DNA of 64,000 nt from Gallionellaceae bacterium (GTDB lineage Bacteria; Pseudomonadota; Gammaproteobacteria; Burkholderiales; Gallionellaceae), in assembly GCA_030823955.1 (NCBI GenBank), contig JAVBYO010000011.1, forward strand, positions 38,081 to 102,080, read 5' to 3'. The position numbers and the translations under genes are program-made. Below are positions 25,435-35,990 of the stretch, in pieces; position 1 is the stretch's first letter; each line of letters begins with the position of its first letter. Under the pieces are notes generated by a model. It was given only the letters and a program-made list of their open reading frames with translations, was not told the DNA's origin and searched no databases.

Positions 25435-26505
25435 ATGAAAACGATATTGCAGTGGCTGTTGATCGGAGCGATGACGCTGATGTCGTTGGATGTTTCCGCC
25501 GAGCGTATCAAGAATCTGGCCAGTATCCAGGGCGTGCGTGAGAACCAGTTGTTGGGCTACGGACTGGTGGTCGGTCTGGACGGTACTGGCGACCAGACCA
25601 CTCAGGCACCGTTTACCGTGAACAGCACATTGACCATGCTGGCACAGATGGGTGTCAAGTTCCCGCCCGGTACCAATCTACAGTTGAAGAACGTCGCGGC
25701 GGTTACTGTGACCGCTTCATTGCCGGCCTTCGCACGTCCCGGCCAGACCATCGATATCACGGTCTCTTCGTTCGGTAACGCCAAGAGTCTGCGCGGCGGT
25801 ACGCTGCTGATGACACCACTCAAGGGCGCGGACGGTCAGGTCTACGCCATGGGGCAGGGCAATCTGCTGGTCGCGGCGGCGGGGACATCGAAGAACGATG
25901 TCAATCATCTGATCGTCGGGCGTATTCCCGGCGGTGCCACGGTGGAACGTTCCGTGCCGACCCCGGTAGGTCAGGGTGAGTTCATCTACCTCGAGCTGAA
26001 TACGGGCGACTTCACCACCGCAGCGCGTTTGGCGGATGTGGTCAACCGCGAGATGTCGCCGGAAACCGAGATCGCCAACGCGCTGGACGGGCGTACCATA
26101 CAAATCAGGGCACCGGGGGGAAATGCGCGGGTAGCTTTCATCTCCCGTGTCGAAAATCTCGATGTCACGGTGGCGCAACCGATGGCCAAAGTGATCATCA
26201 ATGCACGTACCGGTTCGGTAGTGATGAATCAGGCGGTCAGACTGGATGATTGCGCAGTGGCACACGGTAATTTGTCGGTGGTCATCAATGCGAGTAGCAT
26301 GACTGCGGCAGCGGCCGATGCCGCCAGGGTGAATGCCGAGAGCAAGGGCGACAAGGGCAATCTGGTGCTGTTGAAGCGCGGTGTCGCGCTGGGTGACGTG
26401 GTCAGTGCGTTGAATGCCATCGGCGCAACACCGCAGGACTTGCTGGCCATCTTGCAGGCAATGAAATCAGCCGGCGCATTGCGCGCCGAGCTTGAGGTGA
26501 TCTAA
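25435..26505 (+). CDS. flgI: flagellar P-ring protein FlgI
   Basis: A 356-residue periplasmic ring protein with a Sec signal peptide (MKTILQWLLIGAMTLMSLDVSA) followed by the invariant ERIKNLASIQGVRENQLLGYGLVVGLDGTGDQT. The C-terminal LGDVVSALNAIGATPQDLLAILQAMKSAGALRAELEVI is also typical. It is assembled with FlgA around the rod in the peptidoglycan layer. Confidence 0.97.
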   Translation: MKTILQWLLIGAMTLMSLDVSAERIKNLASIQGVRENQLLGYGLVVGLDGTGDQTTQAPFTVNSTLTMLAQMGVKFPPGTNLQLKNVAAVTVTASLPAFARPGQTIDITVSSFGNAKSLRGGTLLMTPLKGADGQVYAMGQGNLLVAAAGTSKNDVNHLIVGRIPGGATVERSVPTPVGQGEFIYLELNTGDFTTAARLADVVNREMSPETEIANALDGRTIQIRAPGGNARVAFISRVENLDVTVAQPMAKVIINARTGSVVMNQAVRLDDCAVAHGNLSVVINASSMTAAAADAARVNAESKGDKGNLVLLKRGVALGDVVSALNAIGATPQDLLAILQAMKSAGALRAELEVI

Positions 26506-26519
26506 CGGGAATCGCAGTC

Positions 26520-27368
26520 ATGAGTACATCAGCCAGTGATATCGGGGGGTTGGCTCTAGGCGCACAAAGCCTGGACAAACTGCGCCTGCAAGCGAAGCAG
26601 TCGCCGGATCAGGCTATCAAAGGTGCGGCGCAGCAATTCGAGCAGGTGTTTCTCAATATGATGCTGAAGAGCATGCGCGAGGCGACCCCGCAGGAAGGTA
26701 TGTTCGATAGCGAGCAGACCAAGATGTTCACCGGGATGCTGGATCAGCAATTGGCGCAAAGCATGTCCTCCGGGCATGGTATCGGGTTGGCCGATGTGAT
26801 GGCGCGCCAGCTCAGCCGTTCATCGCTGGGCGCGGAGATTGACCCGGCCGCAGCAGGCAAAGCGGCCCCCGTCACGCGCACCTCCATCCCTTCCGCGTAC
26901 AACGAGAACTTCCAGCAGGACTTTGTGCGCAAGCTGATGCCGCATGCCGAACAAGCCAGTCGTGCGACGGGCATTCCCGCGCAGTTGATGGTGGGGCAGG
27001 CGGCGCTCGAAAGCGGTTGGGGGCGGCGCGAGATCAAGTCGGCCGAAGGCGTGAACAGCCATAACCTGTTCGGCATCAAGGCCGGTCCGGGATGGAATGG
27101 CAAAGTGGCCGAAGTGATGACCACTGAATACCACAATGGCGTGGCGAACAAACAGGTGGAGAAGTTCCGTGCTTATGACTCATATGCCGACTCCTTCAAA
27201 GACTACGCCGACATGCTGAGCAGCAATCCGCGTTACGCCGATGTCTTGCGCCAAGGCAACAACGCGCAGGGATTCGCCAATGCGCTGCAACAGGCCGGTT
27301 ATGCCACCGACCCGAAATACGGGGATAAGTTGAGCAGTGTCATCAAGAGCGTCAATACCTTGGCTTGA
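26520..27368 (+). CDS. flgJ: flagellar rod cap and peptidoglycan hydrolase FlgJ
   Basis: A 282-residue two-domain FlgJ. The N-terminal rod-cap domain (KGAAQQFEQVFLNMMLKSMREATPQ...LDQQLAQSM) is joined to a C-terminal glucosaminidase domain (residues ~125-280: AQLMVGQAALESGWGRREIKSAEGVNSHNLFGIKAG) with the expected catalytic Glu. It opens the peptidoglycan for rod growth. The stop is followed by the sigma-28 promoter of flgKL. Confidence 0.96.
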   Translation: MSTSASDIGGLALGAQSLDKLRLQAKQSPDQAIKGAAQQFEQVFLNMMLKSMREATPQEGMFDSEQTKMFTGMLDQQLAQSMSSGHGIGLADVMARQLSRSSLGAEIDPAAAGKAAPVTRTSIPSAYNENFQQDFVRKLMPHAEQASRATGIPAQLMVGQAALESGWGRREIKSAEGVNSHNLFGIKAGPGWNGKVAEVMTTEYHNGVANKQVEKFRAYDSYADSFKDYADMLSSNPRYADVLRQGNNAQGFANALQQAGYATDPKYGDKLSSVIKSVNTLA

Positions 27369-27385
27369 GCGGGCTTAGCCCCGGC

Positions 27386-27412
27386 TAAAGTATGGCGCAG
27401 AACAGCCGATAA
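27386..27412 (+). promoter_or_regulatory. sigma-28 (FliA) promoter of flgK-flgL
   Basis: TAAAGTAT, 11 bases, GCCGATAA matches the sigma-28 consensus at all but one position and has the exact spacer. It is about 43 bp upstream of the flgK start and lies between flgJ and flgK. It marks the switch from early hook-basal-body genes to late genes. Confidence 0.95.
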
Positions 27413-27454
27413 CTGGAACGAGAAGCTCCCGAGTGGGGCGGTAGGAGAGGGATC

Positions 27455-29422
27455 ATGGCAGTCAGTGGCGTGATGGGAATCAGTGTGGGCGCCTTGGGCG
27501 CGGCACAGGTGGGATTGCAGACCACCGGGCACAACATCGCCAACGCGAACACGCCCGGTTATTCCCGCCAGGAAGTGCAACTGGGCACGCGCAATCCGCA
27601 GTTCACCGGCGCAGGTTATCTGGGTCAGGGTGTCGAGGTGAATACCGTCAAACGCGCGTACAGCGAGTTCCTTAACGCACAGGTGTTGTCGGAGCAGAGC
27701 CAAGCCGCGATGCTGGGCACCTACCATACCCAGATCCAGCAGATCGACAACGTCATCGCCGATGCCAATGCCGGTATCTCTCCCGCGATCCAGGATTTCT
27801 TCGGCGCGGTGAACAACGTTTCGGCCACACCCGAATCGCAACCTGCGCGTCAGGCCATGCTGAACAGCGCCGGCTCGCTGGCGGCACGCTTCAGGTCGCT
27901 CAGTCAGCGCTTCACCGATGTGAATACTGCGGTAAGCAGCCAGATCGCCAATAGCATCACGCAGGTGAATAGTTATGCGCAGCAGATCGCGGCACTCAAC
28001 CAGAATATCGTGATGCAGACCTCGGCCAGCGGCCAGCCTCCCAACGACTTGCTCGATCAGCGTGACCAGTTGGTCGCGAAATTGAATACCGAGGTCAAGG
28101 CGACGGTGGTCAGACAAAACGACGGCGCCTACAACGTGTTCATCGGCAACGGACAATCGCTGGTGGTCGGATCGACCGGATTCACCTTGGCGCTGGCGCA
28201 ATCACCGACTGACCCGTCCAAGCAGGACATCGTCTACAACAACATGAACGGTACACAAAGCACCTTGCAGCAAAGCAGTCTGCAGGGCGGCAATCTCGGC
28301 GGCTTTCTGGCCTTCCGCGACATTACACTGGCCCAGTCACAGAACTCCCTCGGGCGCGTTGCCATGGGCATCACCGGCATGATGAACCAGCAACACCAGT
28401 TGGGGCAGGACCTGAACGGTGAATTGGGCGGGGACTTCTTCGTACCACCGAGTCCGGCGGTCTATTCCAATACCCAGAACAAGGGCGAGGGCGTGGTGAC
28501 CGCGAGTGTCGTGGAACCCGCCGACTATGCCGCTTTGACCGGCAGTGATTACAAGCTCAGGTTTGACGGCGGTTCGAGTTATACCCTGATCCGCCTGTCC
28601 GATAACAAACAGACTGTGTTTCCTTCCGGCTTGCCGGAGGCTCCGGTGGACGGCCTGTCGTTGAGTACCACGGCGGGGGCGATGCCGGGTGATACCTATA
28701 TGATTCGCCCCACCGTCAACGGTGCGCGCGATATCGCCGTTGGTGTGGTCGATCCGGCCAAGGTCGCGGCGGCTTTGCCGATTCGCGCCAGCGCGGCATT
28801 GAGTAATAAGGGGGAGGCGAAGATTTCGTCCGGCACAGTGAATTCCTCGCCGACGAACCCAGATCCCGCCCATCCCACCACCGATGTGAACTTAAAGAAT
28901 CCGGTGAGCATCACTTTTACCAGTGCGAACACCTTTGACGTGTTCGACGCGAAGTCGGGAACCAGTCTCGCTACCGGGGTACCGTACAAGGACGGCGGTG
29001 ATATCAGCTTCAATGGCTGGACAGCTCAGATCACAGGCATCCCCACTGCGGGGGACGAATTCATGGTCGGCGCCAACACCAACGCCACCGCAGACGGCAG
29101 AAATGCGCTGATCATGGCGGAATTGCAGACTAGAAATACGCTGGGCGCCCCGGAAGGCGGTCTGCCGACCACGACGTTCCAGGGTGCTTATGCGCAATGG
29201 GTGAGCGATGTCGGTAACAAGACCCGCGAATTGCAGGTGACCAGCACTGCGCAATCCAGTATGGCAGAGCAGTCGGTCGCTACACAACAGTCTTACGCCG
29301 GGGTCAACCTGGATGAAGAGGCGGCCAATCTGATGCGATATCAACGCGCTTATCAGGCGGCGGGTAAGGCGATGCAGATCTCCAACACGCTGTTCGATAC
29401 CGTTTTGGAACTCGGGAGGTAG
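27455..29422 (+). CDS. flgK: flagellar hook-filament junction protein FlgK (HAP1)
   Basis: A 655-residue hook-associated protein with the conserved N-terminus (MGISVGALGAAQVGLQTTGHNIANANTPGYSRQEV) and C-terminus (YAGVNLDEEAANLMRYQRAYQAAGKAMQISNTLFDTVL). The long central domain is variable. It is exported with FlgN as chaperone. Six bases separate it from flgL, with which it shares the sigma-28 promoter. Confidence 0.97.
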   Translation: MAVSGVMGISVGALGAAQVGLQTTGHNIANANTPGYSRQEVQLGTRNPQFTGAGYLGQGVEVNTVKRAYSEFLNAQVLSEQSQAAMLGTYHTQIQQIDNVIADANAGISPAIQDFFGAVNNVSATPESQPARQAMLNSAGSLAARFRSLSQRFTDVNTAVSSQIANSITQVNSYAQQIAALNQNIVMQTSASGQPPNDLLDQRDQLVAKLNTEVKATVVRQNDGAYNVFIGNGQSLVVGSTGFTLALAQSPTDPSKQDIVYNNMNGTQSTLQQSSLQGGNLGGFLAFRDITLAQSQNSLGRVAMGITGMMNQQHQLGQDLNGELGGDFFVPPSPAVYSNTQNKGEGVVTASVVEPADYAALTGSDYKLRFDGGSSYTLIRLSDNKQTVFPSGLPEAPVDGLSLSTTAGAMPGDTYMIRPTVNGARDIAVGVVDPAKVAAALPIRASAALSNKGEAKISSGTVNSSPTNPDPAHPTTDVNLKNPVSITFTSANTFDVFDAKSGTSLATGVPYKDGGDISFNGWTAQITGIPTAGDEFMVGANTNATADGRNALIMAELQTRNTLGAPEGGLPTTTFQGAYAQWVSDVGNKTRELQVTSTAQSSMAEQSVATQQSYAGVNLDEEAANLMRYQRAYQAAGKAMQISNTLFDTVLELGR

Positions 29423-29428
29423 TGAGTC

Positions 29429-30631
29429 ATGCGTATCAGTTCAGGTAATGTATTTGATACCAACGTATCCATGCTGAACCAGCAGCAGTCCTCGTTGCTG
29501 CATACCAACCAGCAGGTCGCTTCCGGCCGGCGCATGCTGACACCGGCGGACGATCCCGCAGCTTCTGCCAATGCCTTATTGGTTTCTCAAGCAGAAGGCA
29601 CCAATGCCCAGTTCACCGTCAATCGTGATGCGGCAAAGAGTGCCACCGGCATGGCCGAGGCGGTCCTGCAAAGTGTCACCACTTTGCTCCAGGATGTGAA
29701 GACCAAGGCGGTGCAGGCCGGGAACGGTGCGCTTTCCGCCTCCGACCGCAGCTCGATTGCGGGCGAACTGCAGGGGCGTTTGGATCAACTGGTCGCCTTG
29801 GCCAATAGTACCGACGGCACGGGGAACTATCTGTTCTCCGGTTTTCAGGGCAAGACCATCCCATTCGTCAATACCTCGCTGGGTGTGCAATACATGGCGG
29901 ATGAGGGGCAGCGTATGGTGCAGGTGAGCAGCTCCAGAAAGATGGCGACGAGTGACTCCGGTGCCGACATCTTCATGCGTATCAAGAATGGCAACGGGAT
30001 GTTTGTCGCCGAGGCCAATCCCAACAACATGGGGGCAGCCTCGATCGGCCAGGGGGCGGTGACCGATTCCGCGCTGTTGAATGGAACCACCTACAAACTG
30101 ACCTTTACCAGCCCGAGCACTTACGATGTGAGCGACGAGGCGGGAAATGTGTTGTCCATCAATAACGGTTTTGCCAGCGGTGAGGCACTTTCCCTGCCGG
30201 GGATGCAGTTTTCCATCATCGGTTCGCCTGTGACCGGCGACATCTTCACGATTGCGCCAAGCAGCAACGAAAGCCTGTTCAAGACATTGGGCGATCTGAT
30301 CGCCGCGCTGAACACCACCAATCCCGCAGGGGAGGCGGTCACCAGTGCCCAGCTGACCAGCAGTCTCAGCAAAGCCATGAGCGGGATCGACCGCGGTCTG
30401 GACAATGTGCTGACCGTTCGCGCCTCGCTGGGCGCGCGTATGAACGAGTTGGACTCGCTGCAGGCCACCGGTGAGGATCTCGGCCTGCAATACAAACAGA
30501 CCTTGTCTACCTTGCAAGACCTGGATTACAACAAGGCGATCAGCGATTTGAACCGCCAGACTACGAGCCTGACCGCCGCACAGAAATCCTTCAAACAGAT
30601 CGCCGATCTGTCGATGTTCAACTACATGTGA
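29429..30631 (+). CDS. flgL: flagellar hook-filament junction protein FlgL (HAP3)
   Basis: A 400-residue flagellin-like junction protein. The N-terminal segment (MRISSGNVFDTNVSMLNQQQSSLLHTNQQVASGRRMLTPADDPAAS) and the C-terminal helices (LDYNKAISDLNRQTTSLTAAQKSFKQIADLSMFNYM) match the family. It joins FlgK to the filament. The gene is followed by a strong terminator; no flagellin (fliC) gene is in the window. Confidence 0.96.
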   Translation: MRISSGNVFDTNVSMLNQQQSSLLHTNQQVASGRRMLTPADDPAASANALLVSQAEGTNAQFTVNRDAAKSATGMAEAVLQSVTTLLQDVKTKAVQAGNGALSASDRSSIAGELQGRLDQLVALANSTDGTGNYLFSGFQGKTIPFVNTSLGVQYMADEGQRMVQVSSSRKMATSDSGADIFMRIKNGNGMFVAEANPNNMGAASIGQGAVTDSALLNGTTYKLTFTSPSTYDVSDEAGNVLSINNGFASGEALSLPGMQFSIIGSPVTGDIFTIAPSSNESLFKTLGDLIAALNTTNPAGEAVTSAQLTSSLSKAMSGIDRGLDNVLTVRASLGARMNELDSLQATGEDLGLQYKQTLSTLQDLDYNKAISDLNRQTTSLTAAQKSFKQIADLSMFNYM

Positions 30632-30645
30632 TTTTGTCCGGTAAG

Positions 30646-30683
30646 AACATCATGCCGCCCGCCGGGGATCCGGCGGGCATGTT
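30646..30683. terminator. bidirectional terminator between flgL and ftsX
   Basis: The core stem CCCGCCGG/CCGGCGGG (30658-30665 and 30670-30677), with outer complementary AACAT/ATGTT, forms a strong hairpin followed by TCATTTTG on the plus strand. The right end touches the ftsX stop codon, so it ends flgKL and the minus-strand ftsYEX operon. Confidence 0.85.
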
Positions 30684-31591
30684 CATTTTGGTTCGATCTG
30701 CCAGAGATGTTGCGAGACGGACAGCCAAGCACCCAGCCAGCCCAGATAGGCGGAGAACCCGAGCAGCGCCAGACTGTCGCCCGGCGTAAGATGGTGCAGG
30801 CTGAAATTGCTGGCATACAGTTGCGCCAGTTCGGCCAGATTGTAGTTCAGCAACAGCAGGCTGCAGGCGATGATGAGCCACGCGGTGGCGCCCCCCAATA
30901 GTCCCTGCACCAGTCCGAAATACAGGAATGGTCGCCGGATGAAACCATTCGTGGCACCGATCAGTTTGGCGACCTCGATCTCGTCGCGTTGGGTCAGGAT
31001 CTGCAAACGGATGGTGTTGAAAGTGATGGCGACCAGCGCGAAACTGAGCATGGCGGCGAGGATCAATACCGCCAGGCGTCCAAAGCGCAGGATGGCCTGG
31101 AGTTTGTGAGCCCAGGCCGAATCCAGCTGCACATGTTCGAAGCGCGGCCAGGATCTCAGGTCGTCGCGCAGCAGTTCCAGCTTGGGCGCATCCAGTGCCA
31201 CCGGATAGATGACAAATGCATCCGGCAGCGGATTCTGTGTCAGGCCGCCCACCACATCGGCCAGCCCGGTACTGAGTTGCAGCTGTTTCAACGCCAGGTC
31301 GCGCGGCACGAACTCGATATGGTCGATAGCGGCGTGCTCCTTGAGTTCTTTGCTGATACGCGTGATCTCTTCCTGGGAGGTGCCCGCAGCCAGGAATACA
31401 CTGATCTGCGGCGTGCCGGCGGTTTGTTCCGCCAGACCCTGCACGTTCTTCAGCAGCACATAACCGCCCACCGGCAGGCTGAGTGCGATACCGATGACCA
31501 AAATGTTGAGCAGGCTGGCGACGGGAGTGTGCAGCAGACGCTGCAACGTGAAGCGGATGACTTGCACATGCTGGATGGTGGCGCTCTTCAT
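30683..31591 (-). CDS. ftsX: cell division ABC transporter-like membrane protein FtsX
   Basis: A 302-residue inner-membrane protein with four helices: one near residues 22-45 and three after residue ~170, and a periplasmic loop between (residues ~45-165). It partners FtsE and, in E. coli, activates septal amidases through EnvC. The cytoplasmic N-terminus (QVIRFTLQRLLHTPVASLLNILVIGIALSLPVGGY) and EVAKLIGATNGFIRRPFLYFGLVQGLLGG are typical. It begins in an ATGA-type overlap with ftsE. Confidence 0.95.
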   Translation of the reverse strand: MKSATIQHVQVIRFTLQRLLHTPVASLLNILVIGIALSLPVGGYVLLKNVQGLAEQTAGTPQISVFLAAGTSQEEITRISKELKEHAAIDHIEFVPRDLALKQLQLSTGLADVVGGLTQNPLPDAFVIYPVALDAPKLELLRDDLRSWPRFEHVQLDSAWAHKLQAILRFGRLAVLILAAMLSFALVAITFNTIRLQILTQRDEIEVAKLIGATNGFIRRPFLYFGLVQGLLGGATAWLIIACSLLLLNYNLAELAQLYASNFSLHHLTPGDSLALLGFSAYLGWLGAWLSVSQHLWQIEPK

Positions 31592-32244
31592 GGCTGCAAC
31601 TCCCCGTGTTTCAGTGCCAGTGCCCGTCCCGGGAACTGACGCAGGATGGTTTCATCGTGGGTGGAGACGAGCAGTGTCACTCCGACCTGATGGAACGATC
31701 TGAAGATGTTCATGATCTCGCCCGAATACTCCGTGTCGAGATTGCCGGTGGGTTCGTCGGCCAGCAGGATGGTGGGGCGGTTGACGATGGCGCGCGCGAT
31801 GCACAGACGCTGCTGCTCGCCGCCGGAAAGGGCGATGGGATTGGCTTTTTCGCGATTCAGCAGGCCGACTTTGTCCAGCGCTGCACGTACCCGTTTGGCG
31901 CTTTCGCGGTGGTCGAAGCCGCAGATCTGCAAGGGCAGCATGACGTTGTCGAACGCGTTGCGATCGAACAGCAGTTTATGGTCCTGGAAGATGAGGCCGA
32001 GGTTGCGGCGCAGATACGGCAACGCGCCGCCTTTCAGCGATTTGATGTTCTGTCCTTTCACGACCACGCTGCCGCTGGTGGGGCGCTCGATCGCGGCGAT
32101 CAGTTTGAGCAGTGTACTTTTGCCTGCGCCGGAATGTCCGGTGAGGAACACCATCTCGCCCTCCGCGATCTCGAAGCTCAGGTTGCGCAGAGCTTCATGC
32201 CCGCCGGGATAACGTTTATAGACCTGGTTGAATTTGATCATCAT
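31588..32244 (-). CDS. ftsE: cell division ATP-binding protein FtsE
   Basis: A 218-residue ABC ATPase: Walker [16 protein letters not shown], signature [20 protein letters not shown], Walker [13 protein letters not shown] and the H-loop [40 protein letters not shown] at the N-terminus is FtsE-specific. It overlaps ftsY upstream and ftsX downstream by four bases each, making ftsY-ftsE-ftsX one coupled operon. Confidence 0.96.
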   Translation of the reverse strand: MMIKFNQVYKRYPGGHEALRNLSFEIAEGEMVFLTGHSGAGKSTLLKLIAAIERPTSGSVVVKGQNIKSLKGGALPYLRRNLGLIFQDHKLLFDRNAFDNVMLPLQICGFDHRESAKRVRAALDKVGLLNREKANPIALSGGEQQRLCIARAIVNRPTILLADEPTGNLDTEYSGEIMNIFRSFHQVGVTLLVSTHDETILRQFPGRALALKHGELQP

Positions 32245-33191
32245 TCGGTACCGAGTAACGCTGCGACAAAATCTTCCGCCAGGAACGGCTTGAGGTCTTC
32301 CAGTTTTTCGCCCACACCGATGAAACGCACCGGAATGGGATGGGCTTTGGCGATGGCGGCGATGACACCGCCTTTGGCGGTGCCGTCCAGTTTGGTAAGG
32401 ATAAGGCCGCTCACACTAAGGGCATCATCGAACGCCTTGACTTGGGACAGCGCGTTCTGGCCGGTATTGGCATCCAGCACCAGCAGTATCTCGTGTGGTG
32501 CATCGGGCTGAGCCTTGGCGATGACACGCTTGACCTTCTTGATCTCTTCCATCAGATGCGCCTGGGTACCCAGGCGTCCTGCCGTGTCCGCCAGCAATAT
32601 GTCGATACCGCGCGCTTTGGCAGCCTGCACCGCATCGAAGATCACCGCGGCCGCATCACCGCTCTCCTGCGCGATGACGGCGACATCGTTGCGGACTCCC
32701 CATTCCATCAGTTGTTCGCGCGCGGCGGCACGGAAAGTGTCTCCGGCAGCCAGCATCACGGATTTTCCTTGGCTCTGGAAATGTCTGGCGAGTTTGCCGA
32801 TCGACGTGGTCTTGCCGGCACCATTCACGCCGCACAACATGATGACGAAGGGGCGGTGTGTGCCGGTATCCAGCGCTTGAGCCAGCGGTTGCAACAACTT
32901 GAGCAGTGCCTGTGCCAGCGCATCCCGCAATTGTGCCGTGTCGGTGAGGTGTCGCTCTTTGACTTGGCGGCGCACATCGGCCAACAGCAGGCGTGTGGCA
33001 TCCATGCCCACATCCGAGGTGATGAGGATGGTCTCCAGCTCTTCGTAGAACTCCTCGTCGATACGCCCGCCGCGTCCGAGCAGCTCGGTCAACTGGTCTC
33101 CGGTGCGAGCCAGTCCGCTTTTCAGGCGGTCCAGCCAGCCGGCGCGTTCAGGCGCGTTTTCGGCGGCGGATTTTTTCAGGAAAGCGAACAT
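32241..33191 (-). CDS. ftsY: signal recognition particle receptor FtsY
   Basis: A 316-residue SRP-receptor GTPase that targets ribosomes translating membrane proteins. The N and G domains are complete (P-loop GVNGAGKTTSIGKLA, DTAGRLGTQAHLMEEIKKV, TKLDGTAKGGV, and the C-terminal FIGVGEKLEDLKPF). The acidic N-terminal A domain typical of E. coli is reduced to about 30 residues. It is the first gene of the ftsYEX operon and is divergent from the M16 peptidase genes. Confidence 0.96.
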   Translation of the reverse strand: MFAFLKKSAAENAPERAGWLDRLKSGLARTGDQLTELLGRGGRIDEEFYEELETILITSDVGMDATRLLLADVRRQVKERHLTDTAQLRDALAQALLKLLQPLAQALDTGTHRPFVIMLCGVNGAGKTTSIGKLARHFQSQGKSVMLAAGDTFRAAAREQLMEWGVRNDVAVIAQESGDAAAVIFDAVQAAKARGIDILLADTAGRLGTQAHLMEEIKKVKRVIAKAQPDAPHEILLVLDANTGQNALSQVKAFDDALSVSGLILTKLDGTAKGGVIAAIAKAHPIPVRFIGVGEKLEDLKPFLAEDFVAALLGTE

Positions 33192-33308
33192 TCAGATGGC
33201 TTTGCAGGTGGTCTAAAGACAAGGAAATGGCGCATAATACGCGCCCTTCGCGACGGTGCATCGTCGTGGACGGCATTTTATCTGATTGACCTGTCTTGGG
33301 CGAGAAAT

Positions 33309-34676
33309 ATGCATATGCGACTGTTGAGCGGTGTGGCTGGTGTATTGCTGATGTTAGCGGCATGGTTCGCGTCCGCCCAGGTATTCGAACAGACCTTGCC
33401 CAACGGGCTTAAGGTCGTGGTCAAAGAAGACCACCGCGCGCCAGTATTGGTGCAGCAGATATGGTACCGCACCGGCAGTATGGATGAACGCACTGGCACG
33501 ACCGGGGTCGCGCATGTGCTGGAACACATGATGTTCAAGGGCACGAGGTCGGTGCCGATGGGTGAGTTCTCCAAACGCATCGCCGCAGCCGGTGGTCGCG
33601 AGAACGCCTTTACCAGTTACGATTACACCGCCTATTTTCAGCAATTGCACCGCTCCAGATTGGCGCTGGCGATGCAATTGGAGTCCGACCGTATGCACAA
33701 TCTGCGCATGAGTGCGACGGAGTTCGGCAAAGAGGTCAGGGTGGTGATGGAAGAGCGCCGCACACGCACCGACGATGAGCCGCACGCGCTGATGTACGAA
33801 AAGCTCATGGCAGCCGCCTATCAGGAACACCCGTATCAGCATCCCATCATCGGCTGGATGAACGATCTGGAGGCGATGACACCTGCCGATGCACTCGAAT
33901 GGTACCGCTCCTGGTATGTGCCGAACAATGCGGTGCTGGTGGTCGCCGGAGATGTGCGGGCGGACGAGGTGTTCCGTTTGGCGCGGCGTTATTACGGCAA
34001 GATCCCGGCCCGCCCGCTGCCGTTGCGCAAACCTTTCCAAGAGCCACCACAGGCCGGTATCAAACGTATCGTGGTCAAAGCGCCCGCGCAACTGCCGCAT
34101 CTCATCATGGCATACCATGCGCCAACCCTGCGCGACGCGGAACAGGACAGTCTCCCTTACGCCCTTGAAGTGCTGGCAGGTGTGTTGGACGGCAACGAGT
34201 CCGCGCGCTTGAACAAGACGCTGGTGCGCGAACAGCAGATCGCCAGTGAAATCGGCGCGGGATACGACAACAGTGCGCGCGGACCGGGGATGTTCGTGCT
34301 CGAGGGCACGCCGTCGGAAGGTAAGACGGTCGCCGATCTGGAAGCCGCGTTGCGCGAGCAATTGGCCAGACTGGTACGCGACGGGGTGAGCGCGGACGAG
34401 TTGCAGCGGGTCAAGGCGCAGGTCACGGCACACGAAGTCTACAAGCGCGATTCGGTGTTCTATCAGGCGATGCAGATCGGCCAGTTGGAGACCATCGGTC
34501 TCGGCCACCGCGCATTACCGGTGATGCTGCGGAAATTGCAGGAAGTCACCGCGCAACAGGTGCAGGAAGCTGCCCGCGAGATACTGAAGGACGATTATCT
34601 CACCGTGGCGGTACTCGATCCACAGCCGCTGTCGGCAAGCCCCAAACGTAGCGGAGGCGTGAGCCATGCGCATTAG
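33309..34676 (+). CDS. M16 family zinc peptidase (pitrilysin-like), catalytic subunit
   Basis: A 455-residue secreted protein with a signal peptide (MRLLSGVAGVLLMLAAWFASAQ) and an active M16 zinc site: His69-x-x-Glu72-His73 in HVLEHMMF, with the downstream Glu in the EVRVVMEERRTRTDDEP region. The frame is open far upstream (to 32340) but that part is antisense to ftsY; the ATG at 33309, or a second one at 33315, is correct. It overlaps the next gene, an M16 homolog without the zinc motif, by 11 bases. The pair likely forms a heterodimeric periplasmic protease. Substrate unknown. Confidence 0.92.
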   Translation: MHMRLLSGVAGVLLMLAAWFASAQVFEQTLPNGLKVVVKEDHRAPVLVQQIWYRTGSMDERTGTTGVAHVLEHMMFKGTRSVPMGEFSKRIAAAGGRENAFTSYDYTAYFQQLHRSRLALAMQLESDRMHNLRMSATEFGKEVRVVMEERRTRTDDEPHALMYEKLMAAAYQEHPYQHPIIGWMNDLEAMTPADALEWYRSWYVPNNAVLVVAGDVRADEVFRLARRYYGKIPARPLPLRKPFQEPPQAGIKRIVVKAPAQLPHLIMAYHAPTLRDAEQDSLPYALEVLAGVLDGNESARLNKTLVREQQIASEIGAGYDNSARGPGMFVLEGTPSEGKTVADLEAALREQLARLVRDGVSADELQRVKAQVTAHEVYKRDSVFYQAMQIGQLETIGLGHRALPVMLRKLQEVTAQQVQEAAREILKDDYLTVAVLDPQPLSASPKRSGGVSHAH

Positions 34677-35990
34677 TTCATTCTTGTTCGTATCCCTCTT
34701 CGGTCTGGTGAATGCCGTGTCGGCCACCCCGCTCATCCAGCATTGGCAGACAGCCAGCGGTGCACGTGTGTATTTTGTGGAGGATCATGGTTTGCCCATG
34801 CTTGATGTGGCGGTGAGTTTTGCCGCCGGTAGCGGCTTCGATGAGGCGGGTAGGCCGGGAGTGGCGGGACTAACCAACGGCCTGTTGAACTTGGGGGCGG
34901 AAGGGCTGACCGAAGACCAGGTTGCGAGCCGTTTGGCGGATATCGGTGCACAACTGGGTGGACATTTTGACACCGACCGTTCCGGGGTCAGCCTGCGCAC
35001 ACTGAGTAGCGTTGCCGAGCGTGATGCCGCTTTGGATATCCTGGCGCGGGTGTTGCAGCAACCCCTGTTTCCCGAGGCTGTACTGGCGCGCGAGAAGGCG
35101 CGTTTGATCGCCGCTTTGAAGGAGGCCGAGACCAAGCCGGATAGCATTGCCGGCAAGGCATTCGGCAAGGCGGTGTTCGGTGAACATCCCTATGGTTGGT
35201 GGAGCGAAGTAGCTGATGTGGAAAAGATACAGCGCCCCGATCTGTTGGCGTTCTATCGCACGCATTACGGCGCCCGCAGTGCCGTGGTCGCGCTGATGGG
35301 AGACATCACCCGTGTTCAGGCGGAAGCCATCGCACAGCGACTCACCGCGAGTTTGCCGCCGGGAGGCGCGGATGCGCGCATCCCTCCGGTCGCGGTGCTT
35401 ATCAAGGGCGGCGAACAACGTATCGCACATCCGGCCAGCCAGAGTCACATCCTGATCGGTGCGCCCGGCATCGCCCGCAACGATGCCGATTATTTCCCGC
35501 TGTATGTGGGCAACTATATTCTGGGTGGCGGCGGTTTTGTATCGCGACTGATGACCGAGATCCGCGAACAGCGCGGCATGGCTTACAGCGTGTACAGCTA
35601 TTTCATGCCGATGCAACAGCCCGGCGCGTTCCAGATCGGACTACAGACTAAAAAAGAACAAGCCGACGCGGCACTCCAGTTGACGCGCGCCGTGTTGCGT
35701 GACTTCGTGGACAAAGGTGTGACGGAAAAAGAATTGCAGGCGGCCAAGGACAACATCATCGGCGGTTTCCCGCTGCGTATCGACAGTAACCGCAAGATAC
35801 TGGAATACCTCAGCGTGATCGGTTTCTACGACTTGCCGCTGGCTTATCTGGATGATTTTGCCGCCAATGTCGGCAAGGTGACGCGCAAACAGATCCATGA
35901 TGCCTTCAAGCGGCGCGTCCATCCGGACGCGATGGTCACGGTGGTGGTGGGGGCGCCGCAGGCACAAGAGAAAACGACCGGGAGCGGAAA

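Noticed and set aside
32340..33308. N-terminal ~320-residue extension of the first M16 peptidase frame
   Set aside because: It is antisense to the well-supported ftsY gene; the signal peptide starts at 33309.
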